The translations under genes were made by a program, and so were the position numbers. Below the pieces are notes generated by a model. It was not told where the DNA came from. It saw only the letters and a program-made list of their open reading frames with translations, and did no database searches. A DNA stretch of 37,665 bases from Oscillospiraceae bacterium (lineage in GTDB: Bacteria > Bacillota > Clostridia > Oscillospirales > Ruminococcaceae), in NCBI GenBank assembly GCA_014799365.1, contig JAAVIF010000022.1, forward strand, positions 9,720 to 47,384. The letters are read 5' to 3'. Each line of letters opens with the position of its first letter. The stretch's first letter is position 1. This document shows positions 8,783 through 16,828 of this stretch, piece after piece.

Positions 8783-8874
8783 GTAATACTAATCCCTTTT
8801 AAAACTGTTGGATTAGTGTTTCGGGTGCAATCCCTTTTTAAACTGTAGGTATTACGTCAGTTTAAAAAGGGATT
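8783..8874 (+). repeat. Dispersed structured repeat, copy R1
   Basis: A short stem ACTAATCC (8788-8795) pairs with GGATTAGT (8810-8817). Then a perfect 17-bp arm AATCCCTTTTTAAACTG (8829-8845) pairs with its complement at 8858-8874 around a 12-nt loop. Near-identical copies lie at 11292-11378 (opposite orientation) and 32357-32443 (same orientation), with a fragment at 16025. This copy sits in the intergenic space upstream of the DHHW lipoprotein gene, between its promoter and its start. Confidence 0.9.
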
Positions 8875-8934
8875 GGCATAAAATTTAAACGAAAATAAGC
8901 GCGGCTTCTCACAGATAATTTTGTTACAGTAAAA

Positions 8935-8962
8935 AGTATACCAGAAAAATTTTTTAAGTCAA
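8935..8962 (-). promoter_or_regulatory. Sigma-A promoter of the DHHW-FkbH-ACP operon
   Basis: On the minus strand TTGACT (8957-8962) and TATACT (8935-8940) are 16 bp apart. The transcript would begin near 8928, giving a leader of about 180 nt that contains the structured repeat R1 before the TTG start at 8749. Confidence 0.7.
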
Positions 8963-9023
8963 TTAAAAAAGTGTTACAATTTTATTACAATTTGGTATCA
9001 TTTTCCGAAGTCGGGTTCTTATA

Positions 9024-10445
9024 CTATTTTGTGCGTATCTCTTCGATATAGTCACAGTTTACGCCTGCCGCAGAGAAGGTACACATGGTAAACAGCACAT
9101 CGGTGATTTCGTTTTCCTTGATAAATTCCACCGCGTTCAGATCAAAATATCTTATATCGCAGACGTATATCTCCTCAAATCCTCCCATATAGAAGGGTAT
9201 TTCCGCGTTTCCGTAGCTGTCCTTGAATACCGCCAGCTTTCTTCCGTTTTTAACGTCGGTCTCTATTCTTACTATTTTCTGATCTCCGCCCATAAAAGTC
9301 GAGTATGCGGAGGAAACGGGCATTTGCAGGAAGAAGGGGTACTTGTTGTCAAAATTATAGGCGGTGTCGTAGTAGTAACAGCTGAAATCGTTGGCGGGAA
9401 TATAGTAGGTGAATATTTCCGGGTCGTTCAAAATATTTGCGTCTTGGGTAAAGGTGTACATTGAGCCTACATATCCCTCTACCTCCCGCTTTTCAAAGGT
9501 ATCAAGCCCGGGGAAAGGCACGTCCGCGACCTTGGCAAATTCCCTTGCCGCATAATATGCGCCCAAGGGCTGCCAGTGGTGGTCGGTGCGGGTATATATT
9601 TCTTCGGTTACATGCTCGCGCAAAGCGGTAACGCAGTCAACATCAGTTACCGCTTCGCTTAAATTATCCGCAATATAGAAAATATCGTCGGACTGTGAAG
9701 CGTTATATTCCGCAAAGTTTAACGGGGTGTAATATTCGCCGCTTGTGGGGGTGATCATAACATAGGTTTTGATCTGCCCGCCCAGATCCTCGGCAAAGGC
9801 GTTGACATACTGTACAAACTTATCGCGGTTAAAGCCGCCGCCGTAAAGGCTGATGCCGCGGTAATGCCCGTTTTGCAGGCAGACTATCTGTCCGTTGGTC
9901 TGCACTCCGGGAGCGATCTCGTTTCTGGGGTCGTAGGGCGGTTCGGCGGTGGCGGCGGTTTCGGTTATTTGGGTGATTTCCTCCGCCGATGTAACCGTAA
10001 TTTCGCCGATGTCAGTGTTATTTGCGGGTTTTTCCGAAGCAGTACTTGTGTTTTCGGCAGGCGCGGTCTCGGGTGCGGCGGTTGTGGTATTTACAACAGC
10101 GGAGGGGCCTCCGTACACGGTAACGCCGCCGAGGGATATTCCCGAAAGCTTTGTAATATTCGCGGAAATATCCTTGAAGCCGTCGCGCCAAGGCACGGTG
10201 TCGTTAAACCAGCTGCTTACTCCGTCGGTAAATTTGCCGCTGAACAGACTTTCCGGATTAAACTCGGGAAACTCCGCCAAATCGCGCTTTTCGGTAAGCG
10301 ATTGTGTGGGGCGTTCAAAAACTATCAATGAAACGGTAACGGCCGTAAAAAACGCGGCGGTTAACGAGATGTTTATTATATTCCATTTTCTTTTTTCTTT
10401 TGAGGTATCCCTGTTCTTTTCTTTAAGGTGTTTTCCTTTAGCCAT
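9024..10445 (-). CDS. DHHW family membrane-anchored protein, AlgJ/AlgX-like
   Basis: A 473-residue paralog of the lipoprotein next to it. A basic N-terminus (residues 1-20) and one membrane segment (about 22-42) anchor it, with the rest outside. A SLTEKRDLAEFPEF stretch follows, as in AlgJ-type proteins, with FNDTVPWRD near 80; then a low-complexity Thr/Ala/Glu linker (about 113-175) and the catalytic-type domain with ITPTSGEYYTP near 231 and DHHW at 288-291, in the same RTDHHWQPLGAYYAA as its neighbour. The start follows AAGGAAAGGAAAC, and a promoter lies at 10526-10554. No clear terminator separates it from the downstream DHHW gene 274 bp away, so readthrough is possible. It probably works at the outer membrane face on an acylated cell-surface polymer; the polymer is unknown. 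Confidence 0.9.
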   Translation of the reverse strand: MAKGKHLKEKNRDTSKEKRKWNIINISLTAAFFTAVTVSLIVFERPTQSLTEKRDLAEFPEFNPESLFSGKFTDGVSSWFNDTVPWRDGFKDISANITKLSGISLGGVTVYGGPSAVVNTTTAAPETAPAENTSTASEKPANNTDIGEITVTSAEEITQITETAATAEPPYDPRNEIAPGVQTNGQIVCLQNGHYRGISLYGGGFNRDKFVQYVNAFAEDLGGQIKTYVMITPTSGEYYTPLNFAEYNASQSDDIFYIADNLSEAVTDVDCVTALREHVTEEIYTRTDHHWQPLGAYYAAREFAKVADVPFPGLDTFEKREVEGYVGSMYTFTQDANILNDPEIFTYYIPANDFSCYYYDTAYNFDNKYPFFLQMPVSSAYSTFMGGDQKIVRIETDVKNGRKLAVFKDSYGNAEIPFYMGGFEEIYVCDIRYFDLNAVEFIKENEITDVLFTMCTFSAAGVNCDYIEEIRTK

Positions 10446-10525
10446 TTATGTTTCCTTTCCTTAAGAACACGTCTTTATGTTAACCTTAAAATGGGAAATA
10501 ATTCGATTTATACCAAATCAATATA

Positions 10526-10554
10526 ATTATACACCTATAAAAACGCAAAGTCAA
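10526..10554 (-). promoter_or_regulatory. Sigma-A promoter of the membrane-anchored DHHW gene
   Basis: On the minus strand TTGACT (10549-10554) and a perfect TATAAT (10526-10531) are 17 bp apart, about 75 bp upstream of the ATG at 10445. Confidence 0.8.
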
Positions 10555-10592
10555 TTGAAAAAATAAAAATGTAATATTATTACGATTATTAA

Positions 10593-10619
10593 GAGGGTCA
10601 ACCGTCAAGGCCGACCCTC
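10593..10619 (-). terminator. Hairpin downstream of the NUDIX gene
   Basis: GAGGGTC (10593-10599) pairs with GACCCTC (10613-10619) about 30 bp past the NUDIX stop. The T-tract after it on the minus strand is weak, so this is a possible terminator only. Confidence 0.5.
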
Positions 10620-10647
10620 CAAAATGTTTTTGACATATAAATAAATA

Positions 10648-11184
10648 TTAAAGATCAATAGAAATTTCTCCTGCTTCTATCCGTTCCAAGGCGTAATCGA
10701 TAATGATCTTATCCCTTTTGATCATAAATCTCATGCTGTAATCCTTGCACATTTCCAGTGCCTTATCCATAACCGCCGCCGCGTCCTTTAAGCTCATCCA
10801 GCTTATCGACAAGCCGGAAAGCTTTTCCGATTCGCCAAGCTGTGTTTTTTTACATTCTCCCTCTATTCTTCCGATAAAGGCATAGGACAGGTGGCAGAAA
10901 TTGGAGCGGCTCTTGTGTTCCTCAACCGTACCCAAGGACGAAATGATATGACAGCCGCAGCCCATTTCCTCCGTCACCTCGCGTACAAAAGCGTCGCTTT
11001 CTCTTTCTCCCAGATCTATACCGCCGCCGGGAAGCTTGTAAAATCCGTTGGCACTCATTAAGATCATTCCCGCCAAATTTTCGCCGTTGAGAACTATGCC
11101 TCTTGAACCGTATCTGGAAATATCCGATATAAGCTTAGGCTCGCCGCCGAAAAAATCAGCGTCGGTCACAATGGATTTGAGCAT
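10648..11184 (-). CDS. NUDIX hydrolase
   Basis: A cytoplasmic pyrophosphohydrolase of 178 residues that would cleave a nucleoside diphosphate linked to another group. The NUDIX box is complete: GGGIDLGERESDAFVREVTE followed by EMG fits G-x5-E-x7-REVTEE-x-G, with the Glu residues that bind magnesium, starting near residue 53. KLPGGGI just before it is typical of the family. About 45 residues after the NUDIX fold are not recognised. The start is well set by GGAGGG 7 nt upstream of the ATG. A copy of the structured repeat (R2) lies about 100 bp upstream. The substrate cannot be told from the sequence. Confidence 0.92.
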   Translation of the reverse strand: MLKSIVTDADFFGGEPKLISDISRYGSRGIVLNGENLAGMILMSANGFYKLPGGGIDLGERESDAFVREVTEEMGCGCHIISSLGTVEEHKSRSNFCHLSYAFIGRIEGECKKTQLGESEKLSGLSISWMSLKDAAAVMDKALEMCKDYSMRFMIKRDKIIIDYALERIEAGEISIDL

Positions 11185-11291
11185 TAAAAATCCCTCCGTT
11201 TCATTTAAACAGCTGTCTGTCCTGTTATTTAATCGTCTGTCGACAACTGTCTGATCGCAGGTTTTATTCTGCGCCGTTTCTCTTTAATACC

Positions 11292-11378
11292 AATCCCTTT
11301 TTGAACTGACGTAATACCCACAGTTCAAAAAGGGATTGCACCCGAAACACTAATCCCGCAGTTCCAAAAGGGATTAGT
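11292..11378 (-). repeat. Dispersed structured repeat, copy R2
   Basis: The long stem is AATCCCTTTTTGAACTG (11292-11308) with its perfect complement at 11321-11337; the short stem is ACTAATCC (11349-11356) with GGATTAGT (11371-11378). Against R1 and R3 the long stem has a T-to-G change in one arm matched by the compensating change in the other, so pairing is kept. It lies in the 230-bp space between the NUDIX gene and the DUF6171 gene. Confidence 0.9.
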
Positions 11379-11414
11379 ATAATATGTGCCTTGATTTCAA
11401 GCGGATCATGAATT

Positions 11415-11660
11415 TTACCAGTATCTTTTCTCGGACGGACAACGGTTGTTCTTGACCGCCGCTCTCATTTCCACATAGCAGCCGCATTTTAAACAGACCC
11501 CGTCCATAAGACTGCCGCACCTCTTACAGATTGAAAGCCTTTTTTGGTAGACCTCCTCGTCCGCTCTAATATCATCGTCCAAGCCGCTTATATACTCCCT
11601 GATGTTTTCCATAAGCTCCTTTTCGGGAGTATCCTTAAGCAAGCATCTGCATGGACTCAT
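11415..11660 (-). CDS. Cysteine-rich small protein, DUF6171 family
   Basis: An 81-residue protein with a zinc-ribbon-like arrangement near the C-terminus: CKRCG, then [13 protein letters not shown] and a last Cys in RCPSEKRYW. This pattern and length fit the DUF6171 family of Firmicutes, whose function is unknown. Its ATG overlaps the stop of the upstream GH51 gene as ATGA (11657-11660), so its translation is coupled to the arabinofuranosidase. No link to sugar metabolism is known for the family, and the pairing may be accidental. The family name is given with moderate confidence; the metal site is inferred from the cysteines. Confidence 0.75.
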   Translation of the reverse strand: MSPCRCLLKDTPEKELMENIREYISGLDDDIRADEEVYQKRLSICKRCGSLMDGVCLKCGCYVEMRAAVKNNRCPSEKRYW

Positions 11661-13126
11661 TGCTTTATTGTAAAGCCCGCGACGGAGCTTTTGGGAAGCT
11701 TTATTTTAAGCTTGTTTCCGTTAAAAGCGAAATTTTCGAATTTATTTACAGTTACATTTTCGCTGCTGTCAAAGGTGTTGTGTTCATGAATATCATCGGC
11801 GGTGATTATTTCCGCTTTGATTTTCGAGGGCATGAAATCGCCGAAGGTCACTTCAAGCTCTTCGTCGTTATTTAAATCGGCGTTGGTTACGGTGAAAAAT
11901 ACGGTGTCGTCCTTGACGGAGGCGGAGCAGCTTAATGTGGGAACGCCGTCCTTATCCGAGCTGTCGGCGCATATGAACAGCTTTTCTCCCTCCATATGAG
12001 GACGGTACAGATCGAACACGTGATAGGTGGGAGTTTTCACCATTTTTTCGCCCTCGGTAAGTATAACCGACTGCAAAACGTTTACCGCCTGCGCGATATT
12101 TGCCATTACCACTCTGTCGCTGTGCTTAATGAATATATCCAAATTAAAGGCGGCGGTGACGGCGTCGCGCATGGTGTTCTGCTGATACAAAAATCCGGGA
12201 TTGGTACCCTTTTCAACGTCAAACCAGTTGCCCCACTCGTCGACTATAAGCCCGATTTCGTGCTTGGGGTCGTAAGCGGACATAATATCCAGATGACGGG
12301 TGATTATTTCGTCGATCTTAACCGCGTTTTTGATCGTATTGTAATACTCTTCGTCGGTAAATTCCACCGCGTCGCCCTTTTTGCCCCAATCTCCCGTAGG
12401 TATGGTGTAATAATGGAGACTGATAGCCTTTGTGTGCCAAGGCTTTACGATCTTTAACAGCTCCTCCGTCCAGTTGTAGTCGTCCGCGTTGGGGCCGCAG
12501 GCAACTTTATAAAGCTCGTTTCCGTCATAGTTGCGGCAGTAGGTCTGATACTGTCTGTACAGGTCGGCGTAATACTGAGGACGCATATTTCCGCCGCAGC
12601 CCCAGCTTTCGTTGCCTATTCCGAAATACTTTAATTTCCAAGGCTCCTCTCTGCCGTTTTTCTTCCGCAGATCGGACATGGGCGACTTGCCGCCGAAGGT
12701 CATATATTCGATCCACTGTGACATCTCCTGTACGGTGCCGGAACCGAGATTTCCCGCAATATACGGTTCACAGCCGATCAATTCGCATAAATCGAAAAAT
12801 TCGTGAGTACCGAAGCTGTTGTCCTCGGTAACTCCGCCCCAGTGTGTATTTATCATCTTTTTGCGGCCGGATTTCTTTCCGATACCGTCCATCCAGTGAT
12901 ATTCGTCCGCAAAGCAGCCGCCCGGCCAGCGCAGAACGGGAACCTCCAGCTGCCTGAGAGCGTCCGCAACGTCGTCTCTTATTCCCTTTGTGTTGGGTAT
13001 AGACGAGCTTTCGCCCACATATATCCCTTCATATATACATCTGCCCAAATGCTCGGAGAAATGACCGAAAATATTTTTGTTTATTAGGGAAAGCTTTGCG
13101 TTTACATTGACGGAAATGTTTTTCAT
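11657..13126 (-). CDS. abfA: Alpha-N-arabinofuranosidase, GH51
   Basis: Releases terminal L-arabinofuranose from arabinan, arabinoxylan or their oligosaccharides, with retention. At 489 residues it has the usual length of intracellular GH51 enzymes and no signal peptide, so it probably acts on imported oligosaccharides. Visible family features: [19 protein letters not shown] near residue 20, [14 protein letters not shown] near 65, the acid/base Glu173 in [11 protein letters not shown] and the nucleophile Glu297 in VDEWGNWFD. The C-terminal part (about 385-489) is the beta-sandwich domain. The start follows AAAGGTTGG, with a promoter at 13203-13231. The next gene overlaps its stop by 4 bp. The GH2 and sugar-binding genes at 22053-25768 are further signs of plant-fibre use. 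Confidence 0.95.
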   Translation of the reverse strand: MKNISVNVNAKLSLINKNIFGHFSEHLGRCIYEGIYVGESSSIPNTKGIRDDVADALRQLEVPVLRWPGGCFADEYHWMDGIGKKSGRKKMINTHWGGVTEDNSFGTHEFFDLCELIGCEPYIAGNLGSGTVQEMSQWIEYMTFGGKSPMSDLRKKNGREEPWKLKYFGIGNESWGCGGNMRPQYYADLYRQYQTYCRNYDGNELYKVACGPNADDYNWTEELLKIVKPWHTKAISLHYYTIPTGDWGKKGDAVEFTDEEYYNTIKNAVKIDEIITRHLDIMSAYDPKHEIGLIVDEWGNWFDVEKGTNPGFLYQQNTMRDAVTAAFNLDIFIKHSDRVVMANIAQAVNVLQSVILTEGEKMVKTPTYHVFDLYRPHMEGEKLFICADSSDKDGVPTLSCSASVKDDTVFFTVTNADLNNDEELEVTFGDFMPSKIKAEIITADDIHEHNTFDSSENVTVNKFENFAFNGNKLKIKLPKSSVAGFTIKQ

Positions 13127-13202
13127 ATTTTAGACCAACCTTTCAAATTTTTCCGAAAAATCCTTATCCCCCGTTTTTGCGGCGGAAATTTTTCTACGAA
13201 CA

Positions 13203-13231
13203 ATTATAGTAAATTTCTATGCAAAAATCAA
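13203..13231 (-). promoter_or_regulatory. Sigma-A promoter of the GH51 gene
   Basis: On the minus strand TTGATT (13226-13231) and a perfect TATAAT (13203-13208) are 17 bp apart, about 75 bp upstream of the ATG. It diverges from the ilvE promoter at 13271. Confidence 0.8.
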
Positions 13232-13270
13232 CACCTTTATAGAAAAAATCACAAAAATTTTTCGCTTGTA

Positions 13271-13299
13271 TTTACAAACACTTAAACAGATGATATAAT
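13271..13299 (+). promoter_or_regulatory. Sigma-A promoter of ilvE
   Basis: TTTACA (13271-13276) and TATAAT (13294-13299) are 17 bp apart, about 75 bp upstream of the ATG at 13376. No T-box or other known leader is seen in the short 5' region. Confidence 0.8.
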
Positions 13300-13375
13300 A
13301 ATATTGTTAATCGGTAAAATCACATGTAATAAACCGCTTCAAAACGGATAAATAAAACTAAGGAAGGCAAAAATT

Positions 13376-14440
13376 ATGGAAATCAAAATTCAGAAAACCG
13401 CTGCGCCTAAGGTAAAGCCCGATCAGACCAAGTTAGGCTTCGGCAATTACTACACCGACCATATGTTCATTATGAACTATGACGAGGGCGAGGGCTGGCA
13501 TGATGCCCGGATCGTACCTTACGGGCCTTTTTCTCTCGATCCCGCCGCAATGGTGCTGCACTACGCGCAGGAAATTTTTGAGGGCTTAAAGGCTTACCGT
13601 ACCTCTGAGGGTAAAATTCAGCTTTTCCGTCCCGAAAAGAATATGGCGAGAATGAACCTTTCCTGCGAGCGTCTTTGCATACCTCAGATAGATGAGGAGT
13701 TTGCGATCAAGGCTATAAAGACGCTTGTGAAGATCGACGAGGACTGGATACCCACCGAGGAGGGTACTTCTCTTTATATCCGACCCTATATTTTTGCGGT
13801 TGACCCCCATGTAGGCGTACACGCGGCAAAGCACCTTATCTTTGCCATTATTTTATCCCCCGTAGGCGCGTACTATCCTAACGGCATCGAGCCTGTTAAA
13901 ATTTTCGTTGAACAGAAATATGTCCGCGCGGTAGCGGGCGGCACGGGCTTCACCAAGGCGGGCGCAAACTATGCTATTTCCCTTAAAGGTCAGGAGGAAG
14001 CGGAGAAGCAGGGGTATGTACAGACCCTTTGGCTTGACGGCGTTGAAAGAAAATACGTTGAAGAGGTTGGCTCGATGAACGTATTCTTTATTATCGGCGA
14101 CGAGGTTGTAACTCCCGCTCTTGTAGGCTCTATTCTGGGCGGTATCACAAGAATGTCTATAATAGAGCTGCTTCGCTCAAAGGGATATACCGTAAACGAG
14201 CGCAGACTTTCCATTGACGAACTGACAGAGGCTTACAGGAAGGGTCAGCTTAAGGAAGCCTTCGGAACGGGTACGGCGGCGGTCATTTCTCCTATCGGCG
14301 AACTGAAGTACGGCGATCTTGTAATGGAGGTAAACGGCGGAAAGATAGGAGAGACAAGCCGGATGCTTTACGATACCTTAACGGGTATTCAGTGGGGCAG
14401 GATTCCAGATACTATGGGCTGGATTCAGACAATTGAATAA
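13376..14440 (+). CDS. ilvE: Branched-chain amino acid aminotransferase
   Basis: A fold-type IV PLP enzyme that moves the amino group between glutamate and the keto acids of leucine, isoleucine and valine. The 354-residue length and the N-terminal stretch (GFGNYYTDHMFIMNYDEGEGWHD type) put it with the larger, eukaryote-like BCATs. The PLP-binding lysine is Lys194 in FTKAGANYA; EIFEGLKAYR near residue 62, EEVGSMNVFF near 230 and the GTAAVISPIG segment near 299 are all family marks. The start follows AAGGAAGG. It is transcribed alone or with glyS, which begins 190 bp downstream without a clear terminator between. Confidence 0.96.
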   Translation: MEIKIQKTAAPKVKPDQTKLGFGNYYTDHMFIMNYDEGEGWHDARIVPYGPFSLDPAAMVLHYAQEIFEGLKAYRTSEGKIQLFRPEKNMARMNLSCERLCIPQIDEEFAIKAIKTLVKIDEDWIPTEEGTSLYIRPYIFAVDPHVGVHAAKHLIFAIILSPVGAYYPNGIEPVKIFVEQKYVRAVAGGTGFTKAGANYAISLKGQEEAEKQGYVQTLWLDGVERKYVEEVGSMNVFFIIGDEVVTPALVGSILGGITRMSIIELLRSKGYTVNERRLSIDELTEAYRKGQLKEAFGTGTAAVISPIGELKYGDLVMEVNGGKIGETSRMLYDTLTGIQWGRIPDTMGWIQTIE

Positions 14441-14479
14441 CGAAGAACATATCCACAAGGAGTAGGCGCACGTCTTTTC

Positions 14480-14546
14480 GGCAAATTTTGTCGCCTGCTT
14501 CGTTAAATTTTCTTGACGGGCGACAGTCCGTCTACGAAAATTTGCC
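14480..14546. repeat. Inverted repeat between ilvE and glyS
   Basis: GGCAAATTTT (14480-14489) pairs with AAAATTTGCC (14537-14546). Inside, GTCGCC pairs with GGCGAC, and a GACGG/CCGTC stem competes with it. The palindrome TTGCATGCAA follows at 14547-14556. It has no T-run, so it is not a standard terminator. It could be a leader structure or a dispersed repeat; only one copy is seen here. Confidence 0.6.
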
Positions 14547-14575
14547 TTGCATGCAACAAAATTATGCTCTAAAAT
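14547..14575 (+). promoter_or_regulatory. Possible promoter of glyS
   Basis: TTGCAT (14547-14552) and TAAAAT (14570-14575) are 17 bp apart, 55 bp upstream of the ATG. Both boxes depart from consensus, and the -35 overlaps a palindrome. Confidence 0.45.
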
Positions 14576-14630
14576 CCGCACACCTATCCTATGTGGATAA
14601 GTTCCGAGCGGTCAAGAAAGGAACAAACCA

Positions 14631-16013
<1,383 letters not shown>

Positions 16014-16024
16014 ATTTCATTCGA

Positions 16025-16041
16025 TTTTAAAAGGGATTAGT
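16025..16041 (+). repeat. Fragment of the dispersed structured repeat (R4)
   Basis: TTTTAAAAGGGATTAGT matches one outer arm of the repeat found complete at 8783, 11292 and 32357. The partner arms are missing, so this is a remnant or an early part of a copy. It lies between the glyS stop and its terminator. Confidence 0.55.
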
Positions 16042-16061
16042 TATTGTATAGTATTACAGTT

Positions 16062-16096
16062 AAAAACAAAGCTTTCGCATGGAGGCTTTGTTTTTT
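16062..16096 (+). terminator. Terminator of glyS
   Basis: AAAAACAAAGC (16062-16072) pairs with GCTTTGTTTTTT (16085-16096) around a 12-nt loop; the T-run forms the 3' end. Confidence 0.8.
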
Positions 16097-16142
16097 GTAT
16101 AAAGAAACAAATTTTTTATATTGATTTTTACGGTACACCAAA

Positions 16143-16668
16143 TTTAAGTTTCCCCAAAATTTTCTCAGTCGGCGAAAAGCCTTTTTAAAATTGCGTTTTA
16201 TAATATGCTGTTCTTGGTTACGGCAAGGGGCATTCATGCTTTTTTTAGAACTACGCTTTATGTAATCTTCTTTTTTCTCGGAAGCGAGTGCAGTTTGCGC
16301 TCCCGCGCGGGGCTTAAGATGACACCAAAGGGGGGCGAAGTCGAAACAAGCTCCGAAGCTGTGACTAAGAAAAGCAGAATTTCTGAAACAATAAAGATTA
16401 AGTGTTTGCGGAGCTTGTTCCGACACTCTCCCCCCTTAGGTTTCACCTTAAGAATCCCTTCCTTACCCCCCTCTATGCGTAGTGCTGATTTTTAGTTGTT
16501 TGCCTCAGAGAGTATGTGCGTGAAGTGTCACTTAGGTAAGTTTGTCAATTGGCAGATGCCGGTAATTTGCAATTATGCTGTGCTTTGTTTGTTTTTCATT
16601 TTTTGAGGTGCTTCTTTCTTTTGGTTATGCCTCTTTTTCGTTTTTATTGAATTTTGGGGAAACTTAAA
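16143..16668. mobile_element. MITE-like non-coding element with 19-bp terminal inverted repeats, copy 1
   Basis: A 526-bp stretch without a credible gene is bounded by a perfect inverted repeat: TTTAAGTTTCCCCAAAATT at 16143-16161 and its complement at 16650-16668. The flanks are ACACCAAA (16135-16142) and ACATCAAA (16669-16676), 7 of 8 bases equal, as expected of a slightly decayed target-site duplication. Inside, a long imperfect inverted repeat pairs about 16311-16356 with about 16408-16453 (CTTAAG, the G-run and CAAGCTCCG are seen on both sides). The left 200 bp recur at 37465-37665, with an interior length difference. With no transposase it would have to be moved in trans. Short open frames inside are not supported by ribosome binding sites. 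Confidence 0.8.
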
Positions 16669-16679
16669 ACATCAAAACC

Positions 16680-16708
16680 TTGACAAATCGGGATAGAAAT
16701 TGTATAAT
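16680..16708 (+). promoter_or_regulatory. Consensus sigma-A promoter of the EAL gene
   Basis: A perfect TTGACA (16680-16685) and TATAAT (16703-16708) are 17 bp apart. The -35 begins 11 bp after the end of the MITE-like element. The leader to the ATG at 16829 is about 115 nt; no cyclic-di-GMP riboswitch pattern was recognised in it. Confidence 0.9.
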
Positions 16709-16828
16709 AATTTGGAAACTGAGTGGTTGAAAAATTATACGCATCACCCGATAAGCAGGATTAACGGAATAATTCCCAATTTATAACAATCTCCATTTTA
16801 AAAAGTGAATAGGCAAGGTGAAATTATT

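Noticed and set aside
8783-8855. Pseudoknot between GTAATAC (8783) and GTATTAC (8849) in R1
   Set aside because: The pairing is not kept in R2 or R3, where one partner has changed.
8783-11378. CRISPR array from the AATCCC repeats
   Set aside because: Copies are far apart, in both orientations, with stems rather than regular spacers, and no cas genes are present.
14441-14630. T-box leader of glyS
   Set aside because: No T-box sequence (the TGGNACCGCG-like stretch) or specifier stem is visible.
16205-16495. A 96-codon open frame inside the MITE-like element
   Set aside because: It has no ribosome binding site, is not kept in copy 2, and its residues follow the inverted repeat.
16709-16828. 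Cyclic-di-GMP riboswitch in the leader of the EAL gene
   Set aside because: The conserved core of the class I or II riboswitch could not be seen in this 115-nt leader.
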